Source: Glossina fuscipes (lineage: Eukaryota > Arthropoda > Insecta > Diptera > Glossinidae). From it: a stretch of 64,000 nucleotides of DNA. The stretch is from NCBI RefSeq assembly GCF_014805625.2, contig NW_023998414.1:17225900-17289899 (forward strand), in the 5' to 3' direction. Below the pieces are notes generated by a model, which was given only the letters and a program-made list of their open reading frames with translations, was not told the DNA's origin and made no database searches. Below are positions 1 through 12,892 of this stretch, in pieces (position 1 is the first letter of the stretch; every line of letters begins with the position of its first letter). Made by a program: the position numbers and the translations under genes.

Positions 1-540
1 AGATCATAAAAAGATCCTAAAGCAATGGTGATTCGGGTCCCGTGACGTAATCCTAAAGACTTTATAGAATACATGAAAGCAACACGGACAGTGGACGGGC
101 TGCGTACTTATACTGGACCACATGCAGTTAAGAGAATCTCTTGCAATGCTTCGCTGGAAGGATGCCGTCAGAGGAGTACGTGATATAACGACGCGAATGC
201 CTAGGATATGAGCGGCGATGGGTAATGACTCAGGGAGTATCGTGATGATTGTGGTAACCTTCAAACGTGCGAGCTGTAAATAATGAGTTGCAGATGAACG
301 TCGCCCATTCCCCATAGTGAGTTTTTTCCAATTGTAGTGTGCCCCTAGCTGAGAGAGCGGCAGCCGCAATCCTCGCCGTTGTGTTAGCCGACATCACGAC
401 GTTAGGCTACTAGGGCAAGTACCTACGAATCCCATGTTAAGCCACTCTCGGATCGCTTGTACTTTGTTCGCCTTGGCTTCACTGTCAAGTGAACGGATCA
501 TTCCAAAAGCTCTTTAGATATTCTTTGCTACGTCATCACT
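1..540 (-). other. GC-richer segment with two overlapping small ORFs, unrecognised
   Basis: This stretch is visibly less AT-rich than the DNA to its right. On the - strand a 35-codon ORF (ATG at 501-499, stop at 396-394) begins MIRSLDSEAK. Its TGA stop overlaps by one base the ATG (394-392) of a 54-codon ORF that begins MSANTTARIA and ends at 230. A third frame is open from about 369 to the window edge. I recognise no domain. Overlapping stop-start arrangements are typical of non-LTR retroelements, viruses and bacteria, and rare in nuclear genes. It could also be the truncated end of a gene outside the window, or chance. Confidence 0.25.
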
Positions 541-2160
541 TCTGAGAGTTTTGTTCTTATAACGGAAAGTGATTGCATTTTGAAGGCTGCTGACGAAAAA
601 GCTGCGGACATGAACAAAGTTGCATATAGCTTACGCAACCTAATATCGACTCTGTTGGAGCATGCAACATGTAACATGCTACATGTAAGTGTTGTGTAAC
701 AGTTGGCCCACGTTTTAAAAGAAAGTTTGGCACGCATGTTACATATATTTTTTTAAAGCCACTAATGAGAAGCAGCAAAACAATGAGTTTCGCCGAAATT
801 GCGTAGTAAACTACATTATTATCAAAGCTACTTGTATATTTAAATACATGAAAATTATTATGTGTGGCTGTGCACGCACGTGCGGTGGAACGATGTGCTT
901 TAATCACAATCAGAAATAAGTATTTCAATTGGTTGGAAATTCATGTCTTCTCTGCTTATGCAAAATGGAATGAAATGTACGCTTAGTCACTTTCGCAGAC
1001 TCTAGTCTAACTCTTTTACAAGTTCGAAGTAACTTGCGTTTGTGTGTGTGTTTATGCATAGATGTGTGTATATAATTTACCATAATACAGCAATAGTTTA
1101 CCGATTCCGAATTTTATATACCTCCCATTTTTCATTTAAATGGTATATCTATGTATGTATATATACACATTTGCATATACATACATACGTGTACGAAGTG
1201 ATGCATGCAATTGGGAAATGAATTCCTTATGAATGTTAATAATAAATCCCGATAATTTTTAAAAGAAGAGAAAAAATTTTAAGAAACTTCCTCTACTCAA
1301 ACGGACTTAAACTATTTAGAGAATACAATAACAATAATAACAACTACTGCTTACCGAAGATTTACAAAGATTGAAATAATCGGTGAAGAAACTGAATTTG
1401 AAATCAAATGCCTAAGTAATGACACACAAACACCTACACCTATACATATACGCGAGTTTATGCGGAGCATTAAAATAAAAAAAAAATCTCACAACGTTAC
1501 ATAAATGATTTCATACAACACAATAACAATTAAGAGCCGTCTGCCTCATGAAAACATTGCCGTTTATTTTTCAATACTCGACGGGATGCGTCACATTGAC
1601 ATTCTTATATCGACGAACGTCATTTTGTTAACGACTTAATCGATTTAAACATGTCCGTCTGCCCACCCAGCTCCCTATTGATGCGTGTTCTATCTGGGGT
1701 AAACATGCTTCTGGCCTCATATGTGAAGATATCGGCTATGAATTTGGCAAAAATATTAGAATTTCTTGCACGTAGGGTCATGTTAAATCCGACGAATGAC
1801 GTGTCTATGCATTACAGCGTACGCTGCCAAAAGCTTTGTTTTCAAAACCAAAAACAAAATCTCGTCTTTTGCTCGTAACGTTTAAGCACACAAAATTTTG
1901 CACGTAGATGATCCTACAGTGACTTTAGAAAGCCGAAAATGTAATCCACCTCGCCTATGCAATATGGAGTGATCGTATATAGAAAGACCTTCGACCTTCC
2001 TTTATGGGCGCGCTACTTAGCCAGTCCGCAGCCTTTTTGGGGGAAATTTTTAGATGTCAATGACAAATAATTGGGTCCAAACAACGAGACTTTCGATCTT
2101 TTTCGAGATTGCTTCAGCTTTTACTACAAACTTGCTTTTGCATAATTTCAACCCATTAAA
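541..2160. other. AT-rich intergenic DNA, no gene seen
   Basis: No recognisable coding sequence. Short open frames (for example around 1651-1878) have no domain and no coding-like composition. There are small TG/TA-rich tracts near 1040-1080 and 1150-1190. Confidence 0.5.
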
Positions 2161-2164
2161 AGTA

Positions 2165-2600
2165 ATAAACTGTCGACTTGTCAGTCTGTTCGTATGTAGG
2201 TTTGCCAGCCTGTTGTTGTTGCCGGTCTACTATTTGTGCATTACCTGTTCTATCTGCTTGTTGGTCGCTCTATTTACCAGTTTGCCGTTTTGTTAATCTA
2301 TTAATGTTTGTTGTTGTGACAATCTGTCAATCAACCCGCTTGTCACTTTATCGATGCATCAGTCTGTTCGATCTGCTCCTTTGTTGTTTCATGGGTTTCT
2401 TGACCTATCCATCTGTCAGTTTGACCGTTTGATCCGGTAACCCGTCAATTCGCCAAACTATCGATTTATTGTCTTAGTGATTTGTAAATTTCTCGATTTG
2501 ACCGTTTGTCAGTTTTTTTATTTATCGCTTTGTCAATCTCCTCTGTCTCTGTTCCTCTGTCGTCAATCTGGCTCTTTTCTCTGTCTGCTTGAATATTCCC
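2165..2600. repeat. degenerate pyrimidine-rich short tandem repeat
   Basis: About 430 bp of loosely repeated 8-12-base units related to TCTGTC-A/C-GTTTG. Examples are the runs CAGTCTGTTC, CAGTTTGCCG, CAGTCTGTTCG, CTGTCAGTTTGACCG and CCGTTTGTCAG. It is pyrimidine-rich on the + strand. The open frames through it give Cys/Leu/Ser-rich low-complexity translations and are not genes. It looks like an old, diverged minisatellite. Confidence 0.5.
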
Positions 2601-2689
2601 TTGCTACTGCTGCACTTGTACGGTTTTTTTCGGTGCTTTTTCTCAGTAGTTGGCATAGGAGGACAGAATCTTCGATTTTTTTATTAACA

Positions 2690-3020
2690 AATAAAATAAT
2701 GGGCCAGAGCGCACCATTAAATCCCATACACAGCCCTGTAGATATTTAAAATGAGGCGTTATATGGGAAGCGGCCTGTAGGCTGAAGATAAGAAAACAAA
2801 ATGGACAGACGCATAGGCAATCATAAATTGCAAACACGCTAGCGTAACAAATATCATCAAAATATCTCAAAAAGTAGGTCATGTGGGGCAGACAAGCTAA
2901 CTCGATTCAAGAAGTAATTCAGAGTTGATCGGTATAATAAAGGGTGGGTCAACTCAAGTCCTTCTGACTTTTGCATACATTCGCAAAAACTGAATATAAC
3001 ACCTGTGGTGTAGAGTATAA
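2690..3020 (+). mobile_element. partial copy of the ATACCCTACAC-ended DNA element (3' half)
   Basis: Matches the 3' half of the repeated element found elsewhere. It runs from the part reading GAGGCGTTATATGGG, through ATAATAAAGGGTGGGTCAAC, to the terminal CTGTGGTGTAGAGTATAA. The 5' half is missing or too diverged to see. Confidence 0.65.
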
Positions 3021-5750
3021 AAATTTGAAATATAAACTTTAAGTAATGGATGGTCTAGAGCCGGGAAAACTATTTTTTTTTTAAATGAAGGTTTCGAAAT
3101 GTTGCGCAACGAGGAAATAAACTATTTTGTTCTCTCAATTTTTATCATGGCTCTCATAAGAAAATAGAACGAAGATTCAAAGTTCGAGGATGCTGGATAT
3201 TAATCCAATTTTTGTTAAAATGATAATAAACATTTATTAAAAATACTATTAAATTCTTTCATACCCAATGAACATGTATAACTCATACATAGGTAGTCAT
3301 GTCCAATTCGCACTTTGAATTGTTAAAGGAAATTAAAACAATTGCATGGAAAATATTATGTCAACACTTACTTTCATCGTCAATCCACAACCTTATTTTA
3401 ATATATAAAAATATTAAAGGCAATAGTTTTTCTTTTCGCCATATGTATTCGCTCCATATAGTTAATAAAATATAAAGTTCATACCACAAGTGTCTTGTTC
3501 TCTTCCGCCATTGCCAGTAAAATTCGATGTATATAGTGTTGTAGCAGTTGAACTGGAATCACTATCGGATCGATATCCACCATACGACGAACAGGTACGC
3601 CATCTATTGATTAATTTGGAAAGAGTTATTGTTGTCCTGCTATGATTTAGTATAAATTCGAACAGTTATCATTCGTTTCGTCTGATAAAATATAACCCAT
3701 GTACATATACATAAGCATAACCCAAAAACGCACATATAATTTATTTCCGCTTTGGTTCGTTTCACCGCACGAAATGCAACGACATAGTTAATTTGTTTCA
3801 TCATTTCATCGTCTTTTATATATTTTTGATACTTCAACAAAGAAATTCAGAGTAAAACGTCTATTCATCAGTGAGATTTTCCTTAATGTAAAAGAAACCC
3901 GCCAATATAAAACATACATCTCTGCGTATATTAGCTAACTAAGATCTGGCAGCATTTTTTTTACCGTTACAGGGACGTTATTAAACATATATTTAATTAT
4001 TAAGAAACAAATTATTTTTAAAAAAACGGTGACACCGGAACCATTGCCATGAGGCTTCTTTAATCTAATGATCCTTGCAGCCGAAAAGGTTTTGATGCAA
4101 ATTTGAATGTAAAGAAGAAAAAAAAAAAAAACGTTTAATCTTCATACCTTTATACTATGAACGTACGTAGAGGGTTTTAGAAAGCCTGAATTATGTGTGA
4201 CTTCCTAGCATTTGATTGAAACAGCTCCGTCCTCGACTGAAAAAGAGTCAACCTCAGCAAAGTTTAAGTCCGATCCCAATAATAAGAATAAAACGTCAAT
4301 GTGTCAACCCCAAAGGTAAAGTTATTCAATTTGAAATTTGGGTTTACATATAATATTATCTTATGAAGTATAAATATTCTGTATTTTCAATTTAAAATAC
4401 TGCTTTAAAACCAAACATATAAGCAATTGTTTTCTTTTATTTAAAGGTGTCAGTAAAGTCCTTTGTGCTTCGTCTTTTAAACCCATTTTTTTAATCTTTA
4501 GTTCAATCACGCAATAATTGTACATTTATTGCTTACATAGCGATCTCATCATCTTGGCGTGGTATAAATCAAAAGTGCAAATCACGTAATTAATTAAATC
4601 AGATAATTAACCTTAAAATTTAACAGCGGTGATAATCAATTCTTCTTGTGCTTTTTTTCTTTTTGTTTTATTTGTAAAAAGTCGGCAAAGTTAGAGTCCC
4701 AACTCGCAAATAGGAATAACGACTCATTGTACTAGCCTCCTATGGCCTCTCGTTTTATTCACTTGCATAGAATATAACAGTTTGGTATAACGTTTTTCTA
4801 AGTTGGCAACATTGTATTTTGTTATAACAAATGTAGATTGGAAACGAGTTATACTTTGTTTACTCTGAGAGAAATTTCTTTGATTACTTGGCATCACTAG
4901 GAGTTCAGTTGGCATTGTTATTGTAAAATATTGTTTTGCTCAAGCCTTAGAAAGAGAGAAAGAAATAAAGAGGGAATCATCACTTTTTACCAAATATTGT
5001 GCTGGCATAAATATGCATATAAATCTAAACGTTTTCTCGATTTTTTTCAAAATTTCTTATTGCCAAAACTACGTAAATAAATATATATAAGTGTATATAT
5101 ATATATATATAATATATTAAACATGCAAATAATATGTTATTTGACATATTATATCGATAGCTTACAAGTGAAAATAAAGAGAAAAATTTTAATTTAGTTA
5201 AAACAAAGTTAATGAATGATGCAAAATGATTACATGAAATAACTATTAATTATTTGATGTGGTTGTATATAAAAATAAAATTTGATGAAATCAGAGTTAA
5301 TTAATAAAAGCTATTCACTTTATATGAATTTAGTTTTTCAAAAGAGAAGATCGTTTTTGCCGTTGGTATTGATATTCGTATTTATGTTAGTGTTGGTGTT
5401 GGTGTCGTGTTGGTTGTACATTTCTTACTGTCAAATTCTTCTATTTTTAAAGAAGCAAGCAATAAACAAACAAAACGCACAGCAGAAAAGATTTTTATTT
5501 ACATAAATCAGCAACCAGTGTAAACAAAAGATTTTATTATCGAATTTTTCAAAAAGATTCTATTTACAAATAATATCGTTCGTATGTGCGTGCATTCGTT
5601 TAAATGAAATAAAAGGCCTAGATAATAAATAAATGAAAGCTAGAAATAATTTTCATCGTCTTGTGGAATTTCTGTGCGCGATTTGTGCGATACATTTTCA
5701 TTTCAAATAGTAGATAGATACATTTACATAAACGTACATATCGACATATA

Positions 5751-5751
<1 letters not shown>

Positions 5752-5786
<35 letters not shown>

Positions 5787-5792
5787 GCACAC
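5752..5792. repeat. (CA)n microsatellite
   Basis: About 40 bp of CA dinucleotides, ending in CGCACGCACAC. Cys/Val-rich open frames across it are artefacts. Confidence 0.9.
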
Positions 5793-6249
5793 ATAAGTTT
5801 ATATGTGAATCTGTTTAATTGGGTCTGGTAACGGGGGCAAGGGAAGTGATTACTTGTTTTCGACTGTAGTTTGCCTGTCTTGCCGTTGATCGTTGCTTGC
5901 AATCTGAATTAAACAAGAGGAATTTCCAAAAACAAAATTGGTTCGCCTGGTCGTTTGTTTATTGTTGGTTATTTACATCTTTTGCGACTGGTTAGTTAGT
6001 TCACTGGTCGGTTGAAAACTTTACAAAAAAGTCGACGGACCACTTTTGGCTTGAAACAAACAAACAAACCAACGACACTCACTAAGAAGAAGAAAAACAA
6101 CAATGACTATTGCTACAGCCATAACAAGACTTCTAAAGCCGAGCAATTAAATTAGTTTTGGAAGTGACAAGGGAAGCGCGAGCACACGGTAGAAGTGAAG
6201 GAGAGTTAACGAGTTAACAAGACATAAACTGCACAAAACATTTCCTTAC

Positions 6250-6251
<2 letters not shown>

Positions 6252-6290
<39 letters not shown>
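6252..6290. repeat. (CA)n microsatellite
   Basis: About 38 bp of CA dinucleotides, some 390 bp upstream of the frizzled start codon. Confidence 0.9.
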
Positions 6291-6292
<2 letters not shown>

Positions 6293-6680
6293 TGCACGCA
6301 CACTTGCTTACTCGTTATATTCGTATTGGGCTAAATAAAAAACTGTGGCAGACAATATTGATTGGAGGATACTTCTACTGTGTGCACTGTGCTTTATCTC
6401 GCGGTAAGGCAGAGGATAGTGCCAGAAATTTGCATATAACAAGGAAACTGGTTTTCACGTTTTTCGCTTGTTTGTGTTTTTTTATTTTGTATTTCGGACA
6501 ATGAAAAGAGTAACAACATATAAACCCACCATAATTAGCAATGACGTGCAATGCTTACTAAAAAGTGTATTCGAAATTGTTCGGCTAACGATTAAATTGT
6601 GTTAAGCGTAAGCGTTGCTTTTCTTATTGCATTTATATTTGAATTGCTCTCCATTCGCGATAATACCTTTGACGAAAATA

Positions 6681-9617
6681 ATGTTCACTTGGTATGTTCT
6701 TTTTGAAATGTTGCTCTTGATTGTTCCTATTTGCCGGACCGATTTCGCCTTGAGACAATGTGAACCCATTCGTATTGAAATGTGCCGAAACATTGGATAC
6801 AATGAAACCTCGATGCCCAATTTAGTTGGGAATGAATTGCAGAGTGAAGTTGAGTACACGCTTCAAACGTTCTCGCCATTAATTGAGTATGTGTGCAGTT
6901 CGCAATTAAAATTGTTTCTTTGCGCCACATATGTGCCCATGTGTACACCTAAGGTAACGGAAGCAATAGGTCCTTGTCGTTCACTTTGCGAAAGTGTACG
7001 TGCACGATGCTATCCAGTTTTGCAAGGTTTCGGATTTCCATGGCCTCCGGCGTTAGATTGCAGTCTTTTCCCGAAAGAAAACAATCAAGAAACCATGTGC
7101 ATGGAAGGACCAGGGGAAATTTTGGACGAACCCGCAAGTCTCGATCTGTATCCGGGCTTAACCAATGCGAAACAACCCACCGAAGCACCCAGCCTCGAAT
7201 GTCCAGGTTTGTCGAAACTATACGTAAAATTGCATCGTTCGGGCCGATGCGCCCCGCTATGCGAAGCCGATATACTGTTCAATCAAAATGAAAAACATAT
7301 TGCCGAGGTATGGACGCACACCTGGACGTATGCAGCCCTGGGCATAGCCATACCAGCAATTCTTTGTGTTATAATCGGTTCAGATTCTAAATCTAAACCG
7401 GAAATGAATAAAGACACGAAAGTGCTTAGTCCGGTTATGTGGTGTCATACAATGGTAGCAATTGGATGGACGGTACGCTTCGTAGCTGGCCGTACTGCTA
7501 CGTCCTGCGGCTTTGATCCTCAGCTTCCCAATGTCTCGTTGCTCCTAATCGATGGTCTTTCCAACGTCATCTGTGCCACAACGTTCATACTGCGCTACTA
7601 CTTTGGAATGGCTGCTTGTGCTTGGTACGTAAATGCCAGATTTTTTCTTTTTCGTTCCTTTAAGTTCTGCTTGCTAATCATGTCGATATAGAATTCTTGC
7701 AAGACTGTCTACAAGATTGCGTTGTTCTCGTTTTTCCAGGTGGGCCATTTTATGCATGGGATGGCATCGCGATGTGCGACGTCAAAGCCCAGACTCCCAA
7801 GGACATATAACCTTAGGGAGTATTTATTCGGCAAAGAGTGCCACCAAGTCGGGTCGCGCTTGCACAAATTCTAAACTAGAATCGAACATAACCGGAAGTA
7901 CTTTGGCCCGATTTTTAGCTTGGGGCTTACCCGCATTTCAAACTGCCGCTGTTATCGTTGCTCGCATGGTGGATGCCGATGAATTGCTGGGTAAGCTTTA
8001 TTGTTTACCGGAATAAACCTTAGATTACGAAAAAACTGTGCTTGCTATACAAGAAGAAAAACCAAGATTTCATTTAGAAAAGTCTATCAAAAAAAAACAA
8101 AAGAAAAAAACCCTAGTATTAGCAAAGTTCCCTAAGTGAAAAATATCCTTCAGAGAATGACTGCAGTCTTATCATTTTCTAATATTTTTCCACGAGTATA
8201 TTGAGTTTGTGCCAATGTATGCAACGCTCAGAAGGACGGGAGATAAAGCCTCTCTTTATTACGCAGAACGATTCGCAATCACTTTCTGGATTGTCCTAAG
8301 TGTGTCTGTCCGTCTGTTTTGTTTTCTTGTCTCAAACATACACAAGTCACAAGTTTTCAAATATTTTGATACAATTGGATACACCGACATGTTTTGGCCC
8401 AAGGACGAACTCTATTGAAAATGGTTCGGATCGGACGATCTTTTCGACAACTTCCCATATAAAACTGTATTTTGAAAGCTCATTCTATGAATAACTATAT
8501 TCAACACAATGGTGCGCCGCGTCCCAATGCAGTGTTTTAACTTGCCCTTTTTCCTAACACAGGGTTCGCTTAATAACTTCCTCTTCTTCTATCCGAAAAA
8601 AGTTGTTAAAAGAAAAAGTTGTTTTGTTTTTAGACTTTTTAGGCAATGGTTTACGCGTTTAACGAATATGAAATATTTGTGTGAATTTTTGGGCTTCTGA
8701 ACAGTTCGTAGTATTTCGTATATTGATCTATCAATTTCGTGCAGGAGTGAAAAGCGCAAAAATTCGACGAGTATCGGATAAGAGAGGAGCTTAGATATTA
8801 TTCAGAAAGAAGAAAACACACAATAATCCTTATTTAAATTTCAGGGGCTTGTTTCGTAGGCAACCAGTCAGATAAGGGCTTGCAGATATTAGTGGCCACC
8901 CCATTGTTTTGCTACTGGATTTTCGGTTCAATGAATTTGTCGTCTGGCTTTTTAGTTCATCGACGTAACAAAGATGTGTTGCAAAACGTCAACTGTCCAT
9001 CATATCAAACCGTGTTACAAAAGAAGGCTAGAATACCGGGAGTATTTCTTTTTATCTACTGTATTCCATATGCCCTGCTGTTACTAGCCGTCATTTACGA
9101 GTTTGCGAACACTGACGTTTGGCTAAATTTGTCGCCCTACGTCACGTCCTCGTCGTCTACGAAACTTATTAGTATGCAAACCGGAACACCAATATGGCCG
9201 TTTTTAATGAAAACTTTCATGGAACTAATGCTTGGAATAACATGCTCTGCTTGGATTTTAGGCCCCAAAATATCGACTTTATACAAACGCCAAATGAATT
9301 TCCCACCTATTAAGCAACAGAATAATAATCCTGTAAGTATGCTGCACTTAATGATGAACACCAGCAATCACAACAGCCGAGCAGCGAATAAAGCTTGCAG
9401 TAATGCCTCATATCAATCGGTACGACAAATGCGACCGCATTCATCGTCTCCCATAAAGCAACAGCACTCTACCGGCGCGATATTTATGAATCATATGACA
9501 AACTATTCTTTAAGTCGCACGATGGTGCAGACGACCGGCACACGTTTCACTTTGCCAAACAAGTGCAGAACGAATAATCAATCGTCCCAACGGTACGGAG
9601 ACGAAACAATTTTGTAA
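6681..9617 (+). CDS. fz4: Frizzled-4-type Wnt receptor (seven-pass membrane receptor)
   Basis: Three exons, 6681-7624, 7740-7990 and 8845-9617, join in frame (GT-AG introns of 115 and 854 bp) to give 655 residues. The ATG at 6681 is chosen because a hydrophobic signal peptide (residues about 4-18) follows it directly. Residues 27-139 form a cysteine-rich Wnt-binding domain with all ten Cys, ending in CMEGPGE as in vertebrate FZD4. Seven membrane segments follow: TM1 near WTYAALGIAIPAILCVI, TM4 with the typical WW in WWAILCMGW, and TM7 near GITCSAWIL. Exon 3 continues into a long basic, Ser/Asn/Gln-rich cytoplasmic tail. Frizzleds receive Wnt at the plasma membrane and signal through Dishevelled. 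Oddly, the expected KTxxxW motif after TM7 reads KISTLY. Intron 2 holds a DNA-element fragment. The FZD4 assignment rests on the CRD ending and is inference; the Frizzled family is certain. Confidence 0.93.
8200..8530 (-). mobile_element. DNA-element fragment inside intron 2 of fz4
   Basis: Reverse-orientation fragment of the ATACCCTACAC-ended family. Shared blocks include ATTGAAAATGGTTCGGATCG, TTTCTGGATTG and GTCTGTCCGTCTG, and it ends near CAACACAATGGTG. It is intronic and does not interrupt coding sequence. Confidence 0.6.
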
Positions 9618-9980
9618 AAATCAATTTTCGCAGCTATTGTCGACTAACACAGCTATGATTGATAATACCTACCACCGGAATAGGAGGAGAAGATACAATC
9701 TTATTGTATGCTCGTCATTCTGTTTGTAATATTGTACTTTGCAAAAGCGCAAAAAAATCTCACTCGCGGACTTTGATTCTTTGGTTAAAATTTCTCATTG
9801 AAACGTTGAAACTTAACACCAATTGGAGCAATCGCACGTACTAATTAAAAGGAAAACTCTACTTAAACTTGAGCGGGACCGCTAAGAAAGAAAGGGTACA
9901 AATAAAAATTTTACGTGATTATGCTTGCGCGTCGAACAAAAGGGAAATTCTTCAAATCTTTTGCTTAATTTACCCGATGT

Positions 9981-10027
<47 letters not shown>

Positions 10028-12159
10028 GTAGGTAGTCAAGATTCGTCTCAAGGCGAATACGGTTTCCTTCCTTGGTTTATATTAACTTTTATATTCAAGT
10101 ATATATATATGTATTTAACAATAAGACTGTGATATATGTATGCATCAATGTATGTTGTAGTATTTCTTCAATTCCTAAATAATTCATACAAATATTATTG
10201 TATGCGTTTTATTAAATATCTCTTACAAGAAGCTTAGCAAAGTGTACTTAATCTATTAATTTTATTTTTTATTTTTTTTTTTTTTTTTATATACACATAT
10301 ATGTCAAATGTATTTATAAATGCAACAAAGTACCGCTTGAATGTGCCATTAGCTTGTAAGTGGAAATTATATTTCTTCGTTTGTTTTTTGTTTTCATTTT
10401 CGCTTTTATTTTTATTATTATTATTATTATTTTTTTTCTACATTTACTTAACACTCAGGAGTTCTTTTCCTACACACTCGCTTATACAACTGTTGTATAA
10501 CTGAAGTAAACTGTTACGCTGCATATCTAACTATATAGCATTTGTATTATCCGCTTCGTTTCATCAATTACAAATGTTTCCCTTATGTTATTCCTCTGAC
10601 AAAAAAAAAAAAAAAAACAAAAAAAACAAAAAAAAAATGTAATTGTTTATTAAAAAAATTTTATTTACATATGTATATGTGTGTGTATGATTTTGCTTAC
10701 ATAAGTTTGTAATAAAAATGATAATATTGGCAAGGAAAACAATCGCAATGACATCAAGGAGAATAATTTCTTTGGTAAGTAAGTACGTATCCACTTATGA
10801 GTAGCTCAACTCAACTTAGCCACGCTGCGTCGATCTGAATAACTGGTAGTTGGAAGACGTCATGTCTCATGAACACGCTGGGTAGGGCAGAAGTTTCCAC
10901 TCGAGCTGCAACAATGTGTCCTAGACAAACCTTGCAACAAGTGCCTAAAAAATGACATTTTCAGTCATAAGCCTTTGAACGTGTTTGGGTGAAGCAACAA
11001 GTGGGCAAAATTGGCCGTTAAAACCAAAACCGCGAATTAGGATATGATGGAGCAGCACCTCCTGTGACTGTGTTTGCTGGACTTCGACAGCAGATTTTTT
11101 CAAATAAACACCAAAAATAATGAATTTGGAAGATGAAGAATTTTGAGCGCTCCATAATTAGCGTCAGCGTAACCTGAGTAAATCAATAATATTAAATGGA
11201 CCTGTTATTTTAGGCAGAGGAAAATCAAAATCATCAAATTCAAGTGCTATGTACCCTGGTATTTCCCATTTCTTTATCATTTTTATCTGTAGAAATCGCT
11301 GATCAAAATTTTTGCAAACACCTAGTAATAATAATAATAACAAATTCAAATAAATAGTTTTGTCATATTAAATAAGAACAATTCAGGTGAATGACTGCGT
11401 ATGTATGAGAAGAATTGTTTTAAAAAAATGGCTGAACAATTTTTCTAAAATTATTTCAAATTAAAATATATGCCCACCCATACCAACAGTTTGTTTGTAT
11501 ATTTTAATTCTAAAGTAAAACTTATCTCTCTTATAGCATTATGCTTTAAGGTCTCTCCTTACTAACATTAGTCGGCCTATTAAAAACTCTTAGCTTTTTT
11601 TTTTCAATTTATTGCCACAACAACCAACCAACGCTATAACTCTCAACTTTTCTGGTTTTGCCACACGCCTATCGTGAACGTCCGCAAATAGTCGATTTTC
11701 AAAAATCGACGGACATAGGTATATGTACTGATGCTGTGATCGGTCACTAGCCATAAAAGAAAACAACGTATTTTCTTGTTATAGAGAGTCTTCGACTTTA
11801 TTGATCGATATTTTTATCGATGATAGATATAGAATAAAAAAACGACGCCAATAACAATTTTCTTATAAAGCGAAATTGTTCAAAATTCCACTCATGCCAC
11901 AAACCAAAAAATTCCTTGTGATCTGTGTTGACTTAATTGCGGTAATTATCTTAAAAATTGAATAATTGATTGAATGTTTTTATAATAAAAATTATCAGAT
12001 AGCTTGATAACGTTTTTAAATTAAAAAGACGCACAGCTTCATTATTAAAAAGTAAATGTGGAAAAGTTCGAGCCGCCAAGAGACACTGGACAATAAATTC
12101 AAAAATAGCGAATGAAAGTTCATCGGATTCTTATCTAATCGACATTTATTCGACATTTA
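9618..12159. other. fz4 3' UTR then intergenic AT-rich DNA
   Basis: An AATAAA at 9901-9906, about 285 bp after the fz4 stop, is a candidate poly(A) signal. A (TG)n run follows at 9983-10023, with T-rich and A-rich homopolymers at 10260-10290 and 10600-10637. From 10.8 to 12.1 kb I see no gene. A short block at 11045-11130 resembles 15715-15800 (GATGGAGCAGCAC versus GATGGAACAGCATC, then ACACCAAAAATAATGAAT versus ACAACAAAAATAATGAAT) and may be another old repeat. Confidence 0.45.
9983..10023. repeat. (TG)n microsatellite
   Basis: About 40 bp of TG dinucleotides in the region likely to be fz4 3' UTR or just beyond. Confidence 0.9.
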
Positions 12160-12607
12160 TTCGGTATTAAAGCAGTACAGTGAGCCACGGCCCACCACCA
12201 AATACCATACATCATCTCGCTTAATACAATTTTATGCAAATATGGTGTTATATAGGAACTGGTCGAAAAAGTGGTCCGATCTGAACCATTATCAATAGCG
12301 TTTGTCCTTAAGCAAAAACATGTAAGTTTACCAAATTTCATCAAAATATCTCAAAAATTGCGATCTGCAAGTTGATTATAAAAAAACTACACGGACGAAC
12401 GAACAAACGAGCAGATAAGCTTAAATCGAAACGAAATGGCGACCTGCAGATCGGACATAGACGAACAGAGAACCTTAGATCAACTCAGAAAATGATTCTG
12501 AATTGATTGGCATAATAAAAGTTGGATCTATCTCAAGTTCTTCTGAATGTTGTCTATATCGGCACAAACTCACCACAAACTTACACAAGAAGTGGTATAG
12601 GGCATCA
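12160..12607 (+). mobile_element. ATACCCTACAC-ended DNA element, 3' half
   Basis: Shows the family blocks GGTCGAAAAAGTGGTCCGAT, CATCAAAATATCTCAAAAAT and GGCATAATAAAAGTTGGATC, then the terminal AAGAAGTGGTATAGGGCATC. The internal part carries an insertion of extra sequence (12390-12470). Confidence 0.7.
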
Positions 12608-12892
12608 AAACGAGAAGATTTATTCACATTCGGAATTTCCCATATGAGAGCATATAATTTCTGTCCACATAAAAATTTGCTTCACATTTTTTACAAAGAA
12701 AGTGAAAGTTTGGCAACCCCCTCGAATAATTCTTGATTTCCGTGCTTTATCTGGCCGTGCATTTTACACATCAAGGCAATCGATAAATAAAAATTGAAGG
12801 AGATATTTGTACGGTAAGTTCGAGAAGCACAGTTTCGAGATGGTTTTGGACGCTTCTATTCTATTCCTTACATTTGTACCGTTTATTATACC

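Larger units (their letters stand above)
3021..6680. other. intergenic DNA upstream of the frizzled gene
   Basis: AT-rich, with no exon that I can support. It holds a (TA)n stretch at 5094-5113 and two CA microsatellites (listed separately). The last 600 bp, rich in CAA/AAC (6050-6120), probably include 5' UTR or promoter of the downstream Frizzled gene, but no TATA box or transcription start can be fixed by eye. Confidence 0.4.

Noticed and set aside
5618..5902. Cys/Val-rich open frame on the - strand
   Set aside because: Produced by the (CA)n microsatellite at 5752-5792.
9869..10132. Open frame with a Cys-Val run after fz4
   Set aside because: Created by the (TG)n repeat; no domain.
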